From NCBI GenBank assembly GCA_044344145.1, contig JBIJDM010000106.1, positions 1-9,166 on the forward strand: DNA of 9,166 nt. Direction: 5' to 3'. A model generated the notes under the pieces. That model was not told where the DNA came from. It saw only the letters and a program-made list of their open reading frames with translations, and searched no databases. Shown one piece after another: positions 5,336-9,166 of this stretch; the first letter of the stretch is position 1, and each line of letters begins with the position of its first letter. The translations under genes were made by a program, and so were the position numbers. This stretch comes from JBAXGE01 sp044344145 (GTDB lineage Bacteria; Planctomycetota; Phycisphaerae; WQYP01).

Positions 5336-7021
5336 ATGAATCCAGAACTTGCCATCCTTCGTACCGACACGCCATGGTATCACCGCCCCAGTTTCGTCAA
5401 ATGGGCGGTGTACCTGATTATCTTCGGCGCGACCTTCAATCTCCTCACCCTCTGGCTCAATGCGCCCTTTGATCTGTCGGAAGATGAAACCCATTACTGG
5501 GAATGGGCCCGGCATCTGGATTACGGGTATTATTCCAAACCGCCGGGCATTGCCTGGCTGATGTGGGCGAACGTGCAGTTGGGACAGCTACTGGGGATAC
5601 CCGCCGATTCCACCGCCTGGATGCGCACCCCGGCAGTCATTCTCTCCGCCCTGGTGGGGTTCCTAGGTTTTGATCTCAGCCGCCGGGTGTTTCGTGATGA
5701 TCGTGTGGGCCTATTGCTCATGGTCATTAATGCGGCGGTGCCCATGTTCGTCGTGGGCGCTGTGATGCTGACCATTGACAGCCCTATGTTTGCCTGCTGG
5801 GCACTGGCCAGTTGGGCATTATGGCGTTACGTCGAGACGCCCGAGCAGGGCGAATGGGTGCGGCATACTCGCTGGCTCTATCTGTCGGCGCTGGCGGTGG
5901 CCATCGGATTGCTGTTCAAGCCTTTGTTAATCGCATTTCCGATCAGTGTGATCGTGATGGCTATCGCCTCACCCACACTGCGGCAACGGCTGTGGAGTTG
6001 GCATCTGGTACCAGCCCTCGGCATTATGCTCTGTAGTCAGATTCCCTTTATCCTGTGGAACTCCCACCATGACTGGGTCACCTTCAAACACATGCGCAGT
6101 CAGGCTGGCGTGGGACAAACCATCAAGGGTAATCCAATCCTGGCGTTTCTTGGACGACTGGGCGAATATGTCGGCGGGCAAATCGGTGCGATGGCCGGCT
6201 TTATGTTCATGCTGCTGGTTATGGCGATATGGAAAGCCCTCGGCGCCCGCAAGCACTTGGGCGATGCGGCGACGTTTGGCCTGACCTTCCTGTTGGCCCT
6301 AAGCCTGCCGTTGTGGACCTTCTATCTGTTTTTGACCATCGGCACCAAAATACAGATCAACTGGCCCGCAGCCAGCTATTTCACCGGCATGATGGTGCTG
6401 GCGGGGATTGCGTGCCGGTATTGGATCAGTGAAAACCGCAAATTTCAGAAAGCCTGGTCGCGGTGGATGATCTTCACGGTAATCTGGGGACTGGCCTTTG
6501 CCACGCTGGCCCAGAATCTGCACCACTTCTACCCACTGATGTCCGAGCCACGCAAATGGGATCCCAGCATCAAACTTCGCGGCCATGCCCAACGGGGCCA
6601 AACTTTGCATGACCAGTTCATCGTACCGACGACCGCGAGCCTGGGACGTAAGCCGCTACTCGCCGCACCACGCTATGGGCAGGCCTCTTCGCTGGCCTTC
6701 TACCTCCCCGGCCAGCCGTTTGTCTACAGCCTGATGAGCGTGATGGGCGAACGCATGACCCAGTACGACCTGTGGCCGGGTCTGAACGAACGCCGGGCGG
6801 ATGGCACCTTGGTACATGCGGGCGCAGCGGTGATGTATTTTTCCGAAAATAAACTCACACAGGAACAATGTACCACCATTTTCGTCCCCGCATTCCGTAC
6901 GCTAGAATACCTTGGTGAGGCTCCTATCACGGTGAACGGGGCCACCATTCGCACTATGTACGTGTATCTAGGCAGCGATTTTCGCGGGTTTCCAGAGACC
7001 ACCCCCAATGGGCGTTTCTAG
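5336..7021 (+). CDS. GT39/ArnT-like polyprenyl-phosphate-dependent glycosyltransferase, polytopic membrane protein
   Basis: GT-C fold transferase that would move a sugar from an undecaprenyl- or polyprenyl-phosphate carrier to a lipid, glycan or protein on the outer face of the cytoplasmic membrane. At 561 residues it matches the ArnT/RgtA/Dpm1-dependent PMT family. The first external loop has the signature acidic motif LSEDETHYW (47-55, E49/D50/E51), followed by YYSKPPGIAWL (65-75), as in family members. About ten or more hydrophobic segments occupy 22-410. A soluble C-terminal part (about 415-561) contains SSLAFYLPGQP and TQYDLWPG, which recur in this subfamily. No sugar- or carrier-synthesis genes lie nearby, so donor and acceptor are unknown. 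There is no ribosome site before ATG 5336, which may reflect a leaderless transcript. It starts 47 bases after the amidase stop codon, and the next gene follows 9 bases after its own stop. Confidence 0.85.
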   Translation: MNPELAILRTDTPWYHRPSFVKWAVYLIIFGATFNLLTLWLNAPFDLSEDETHYWEWARHLDYGYYSKPPGIAWLMWANVQLGQLLGIPADSTAWMRTPAVILSALVGFLGFDLSRRVFRDDRVGLLLMVINAAVPMFVVGAVMLTIDSPMFACWALASWALWRYVETPEQGEWVRHTRWLYLSALAVAIGLLFKPLLIAFPISVIVMAIASPTLRQRLWSWHLVPALGIMLCSQIPFILWNSHHDWVTFKHMRSQAGVGQTIKGNPILAFLGRLGEYVGGQIGAMAGFMFMLLVMAIWKALGARKHLGDAATFGLTFLLALSLPLWTFYLFLTIGTKIQINWPAASYFTGMMVLAGIACRYWISENRKFQKAWSRWMIFTVIWGLAFATLAQNLHHFYPLMSEPRKWDPSIKLRGHAQRGQTLHDQFIVPTTASLGRKPLLAAPRYGQASSLAFYLPGQPFVYSLMSVMGERMTQYDLWPGLNERRADGTLVHAGAAVMYFSENKLTQEQCTTIFVPAFRTLEYLGEAPITVNGATIRTMYVYLGSDFRGFPETTPNGRF

Positions 7022-7030
7022 GACGTGATT

Positions 7031-7369
7031 ATGACCATTTGGTACCTACTAGCCTACAGCCAAAGCCAGCAAGCCGCGTATTACGTACTGGCGGGCGGGG
7101 CGGGGCTGATTGTCATCATCGTGGCCAGCGGGTATCTGATCAAATACCTGCGGGCCAATATTAAAGCCGATATACCCAGTTCGGAAGGCTTTACCCTGCA
7201 CGATCTGCGCAGCATGCACAAAGCCGGCAAATTGACGGATACGGAATACGAGGTCGCTAAAAATGCCCTACTGGCCAGTTTCCGAAAAGCGAAAAATGGG
7301 CCGGGGGCCACTCCGGATACCGACTCAGATCCCGAGTCCCCCACCAAGCCGTCCCCGCCGACGACTTGA
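7031..7369 (+). CDS. Small single-pass membrane protein with SHOCT-like C-terminal motif, function unknown
   Basis: I do not recognise a characterised family. I place the start at ATG 7031 (112 residues) rather than GTG 7025, because AGGA (7020-7023) is 7 bases from the ATG but only one from the GTG. The protein has a short N-terminus, one strong transmembrane segment (about 17-37, followed by KYLRANIK, so probably C-terminus inside), an SHOCT-like amphipathic hairpin (54-81, FTLHDLRSMHKAGKLTDTEY) and a Pro/Ser/Thr/Asp-rich disordered tail (about 90-112). Similar small proteins with a TLxDLRxxxxxGxLTxxEYE pattern occur, as I recall, in planctomycete genomes, often with no assigned role. It begins 9 bases after the glycosyltransferase stop codon and shares its ribosome site with that gene's end, so the two are probably co-transcribed. 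A role as partner of the glycosyltransferase or of FtsK is only a guess. Confidence 0.75.
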   Translation: MTIWYLLAYSQSQQAAYYVLAGGAGLIVIIVASGYLIKYLRANIKADIPSSEGFTLHDLRSMHKAGKLTDTEYEVAKNALLASFRKAKNGPGATPDTDSDPESPTKPSPPTT

Positions 7370-7383
7370 GCAACTGCGATATT

Positions 7384-7414
7384 TTTAGGCTTTGCGCTTC
7401 GCGACCAGCCTAAA
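7384..7414 (+). repeat. Hairpin between the small membrane protein gene and ftsK
   Basis: TTTAGGCT (7384-7391) pairs perfectly with AGCCTAAA (7407-7414); the 15-base interior can form a further 3-bp GCG/CGC pairing. There is no T tract after it on either strand, so it is at best a weak or Rho-assisted terminator. An extended -10-like TGATACGAT (7418-7426) follows, with no good -35, and might be the ftsK promoter. Confidence 0.4.
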
Positions 7415-7473
7415 GCGTGATACGATAGTGTCGTGTTTCATGGATGAAACCTTCTACTTTTCAGGATTGTGCC

Positions 7474-9166
7474 ATGGCAGGCAAAAACAAGTCTGAATCC
7501 CGTTCGCCGGACGTTATCCGTTACATCATCATTGCGTGCGCTTGGGCAGTATGGATATTTTTCATGCTGGCGTGCCTGAGTTTCAACCCCGCCGACCCGG
7601 TGGGTAGTTATTCCACCAACACTTACTATGTCAATGCCGGCCCGCCGACCAACTGGTGTGGGCATTACGGTGCGTCACTGGCGTATCTGCTGGTCAGCCG
7701 GATCGGGCCGGGCGTCTATCTGGCGCTGCTGTCGGCCGGGCTATCGTTGGGTGTTTGGAGTGCGGGCAAGAGCCTGCGGCAGTTGCCTTTGCGTTTGATC
7801 GGTGCGACGTTGCTGGTGTGTGTGATTTCAGCGGCTTTTCATCTGTTGCGGTTTTCCAGTGCGTTGGAAGCTGGCTCGGGGGGCAAGCTGGGGCATGGCA
7901 TCGGCGAATTTTTATACCAACGCTTTAATGCCACCGGCAGTTGGCTGATTCTGCTGTTAACCCTAAGTGTGGGCTTACTGCTGGCGGCGGATGAGTTGGT
8001 CCTGGCCTTACCGCCGATATTAGCCAAATTCTGGGGCATCCTGCCCAAAGAACAAATCGCTGCCAGCGCCACGGGCGCGGCCAGTTCGGGCTGGAACGGC
8101 CTGACCGGCATGATTGGTAATTTCTTCGCGCCCAAGCCCGCCTCCCCCACCGTCACCGCCAAAGGCGCCATGACTGGTAAGGACCAGCCCATTGCCGTGG
8201 CTGTCGAGGAAGTCCACGAAGACGACCTGCCCATACTCGCCGCAGTGGATCGGTCTAAATCCATACCGGAACCGGAAGCCGAGAAAATCGTCAAGCCCCG
8301 TGGCCGCAAGGCCATCTTCCCCATTCCAGTACCGGTGGAAACCGTCGCCGCCCCGATTCCGCCCAAGGCAGAACCCAAGTTCGAGCCCGAATTAATCGTG
8401 CGCAAGCCTAACGCGTCAAAACTCAACACCACGGCATTCAAGCCGGTGGTGCCATCATCGGCGCCACAGGATTTGGCCAACTATCGCCTGCCGGGGTTGG
8501 ATTTGCTGGAAGAGGCGGATGTCTTTGACAGCACCAATCAGGATATTCTGGTCAAAGAAAATGCCAAGATTCTTGAGGACACGCTGGCCAGCTTTAACAT
8601 TGACGCCAAGGTCGAGGCCATCGACACCGGACCGGTGGTGACGCTGTATGAACTCTCGCTGGCCCCGGGCATCAAGAGCTCGCAGGTCGCCGCACTGAGC
8701 AAAGATATCGCCCGCGCGCTCAAGAGTCAGCCCGGCCGTGTGATTGACAACATCCCCGGCAAGGCCACCATGGGCATCGAACTGCCCAACATTGACCGCG
8801 ACCGCGTCCGGCTGAAAGAGCTGATGCAACTGGGGCAGGATAATATGCAGCGCATGGGCCTGCCCATGTGTCTGGGTAAAGACGCCTCGGGCAATCCGCT
8901 GATCGAAGACCTGACCCGCATGCCCCACATGCTGATTGCCGGTACCACCGGCTCGGGTAAGTCGGTGTGTATCAATTCCATCATCATGACCCTGCTGCTG
9001 ACCCAGCGCCCGGATCATGTGAAGCTGATTCTGGTCGACCCCAAGATGGTCGAAATGCAGGACTATCGCAGCATCCCCCACCTGATGGCCCCAATCATTG
9101 ACGATATGACCAAGGCTGAAAGCGTGCTGGAATGGGCCACGCACAAGATGGACGAACGCTACGAGA
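7474..9166 (+). CDS. ftsK: FtsK/SpoIIIE-family DNA translocase (3' end missing)
   Basis: Septum-associated DNA pump that clears and sorts chromosomes during division and, in many bacteria, activates XerCD at dif. The frame is open from ATG 7474 to the right edge: 564 residues of a family usually 750-900 or longer. N-terminal membrane domain: four hydrophobic segments at about 15-36, 66-95, 106-127 and 155-176, with the conserved-type NWCGHYGASLAYLL between the first two. A low-complexity Pro/Lys/Glu linker runs from about 190 to 335. The alpha domain begins at YRLPGLDLL (337) and includes TGPVVTLYEL and PGKATMGIELPN. The motor has Walker A GTTGSGKS (490-497) and Walker B LILVDPK (D522), then MVEMQDY...IPHL. 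The C-terminal gamma (DNA-reading) domain is outside the window. AGGA (7463-7466) with 7-base spacing supports the start. The linker is shorter than in E. coli FtsK and closer to SpoIIIE-sized proteins. Confidence 0.96.
   Translation, partial: MAGKNKSESRSPDVIRYIIIACAWAVWIFFMLACLSFNPADPVGSYSTNTYYVNAGPPTNWCGHYGASLAYLLVSRIGPGVYLALLSAGLSLGVWSAGKSLRQLPLRLIGATLLVCVISAAFHLLRFSSALEAGSGGKLGHGIGEFLYQRFNATGSWLILLLTLSVGLLLAADELVLALPPILAKFWGILPKEQIAASATGAASSGWNGLTGMIGNFFAPKPASPTVTAKGAMTGKDQPIAVAVEEVHEDDLPILAAVDRSKSIPEPEAEKIVKPRGRKAIFPIPVPVETVAAPIPPKAEPKFEPELIVRKPNASKLNTTAFKPVVPSSAPQDLANYRLPGLDLLEEADVFDSTNQDILVKENAKILEDTLASFNIDAKVEAIDTGPVVTLYELSLAPGIKSSQVAALSKDIARALKSQPGRVIDNIPGKATMGIELPNIDRDRVRLKELMQLGQDNMQRMGLPMCLGKDASGNPLIEDLTRMPHMLIAGTTGSGKSVCINSIIMTLLLTQRPDHVKLILVDPKMVEMQDYRSIPHLMAPIIDDMTKAESVLEWATHKMDERYE

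Noticed and set aside
7384..7414. Intrinsic terminator before ftsK
   Set aside because: The 8-bp stem is real, but neither strand has a T tract after it.
7839..9144. Leftward open frames of 213 and 229 codons opposite ftsK
   Set aside because: They are antisense to a continuous FtsK frame with all its motifs, and have no recognisable domains.
1..9166. Mobile elements, CRISPR arrays, tRNA or rRNA genes, toxin-antitoxin or defence systems
   Set aside because: I found no direct-repeat arrays, transposase motifs, tRNA cloverleafs or defence-gene motifs on either strand.

Overview
The window looks like a chromosomal housekeeping segment from a Gram-negative-type bacterium of about mid-50s % GC (judged by eye). 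The best guess is the Planctomycetota, perhaps Phycisphaerae, or a relative in the PVC group. The pointers are a UVR-type ClpC, a Tat-dependent lipoprotein amidase, a GT-C glycosyltransferase of the ArnT/RgtA type, and a small membrane protein with an SHOCT-like tail of a kind I associate with planctomycetes. This placement is an inference from protein style; the window has no rRNA or other marker. There are no transposases, phage genes, tRNAs, CRISPR repeats or obviously foreign segments.

Left part (1-3376, minus strand): three genes read leftward as a probable operon, cmk > plsC > clpC. Cytidylate kinase (nucleotide metabolism) overlaps the phospholipid acyltransferase gene by 4 bases (ATGA). 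After a 61-base gap comes clpC, an AAA+ unfoldase cut by the left window edge just after its second Walker B motif. A sigma70-like promoter precedes cmk, and a second one in front of clpC overlaps the plsC stop codon.

Middle (3377-3779): a 403-base divergent intergenic region, the richest non-coding part of the window. It holds the cmk promoter with a perfect inverted repeat around its -35 box, a strong rightward intrinsic terminator with no gene in front of it (possible small RNA), a 15-base palindrome, and an RNA leader that could fold over the ribosome binding site of the next gene in two mutually exclusive ways.

Right part (3780-9166, plus strand): five genes, mostly of the cell envelope. 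They are a membrane-anchored 3D-domain protein (probable peptidoglycan lytic enzyme), a Tat/lipoprotein PGRP-type N-acetylmuramoyl-L-alanine amidase, a polytopic GT39-like glycosyltransferase that may be translated from a leaderless mRNA, a small membrane protein with an SHOCT-like tail, and ftsK (DNA translocase coupling chromosome segregation to division), cut by the right edge just after its Walker B motif. Together they suggest a wall-remodelling and division neighbourhood.

I do not see an obviously new multi-gene system. The most unusual signals are regulatory: the switch-like leader of the 3D gene, the orphan terminator, and a recurring CGAATCG word in promoter regions.
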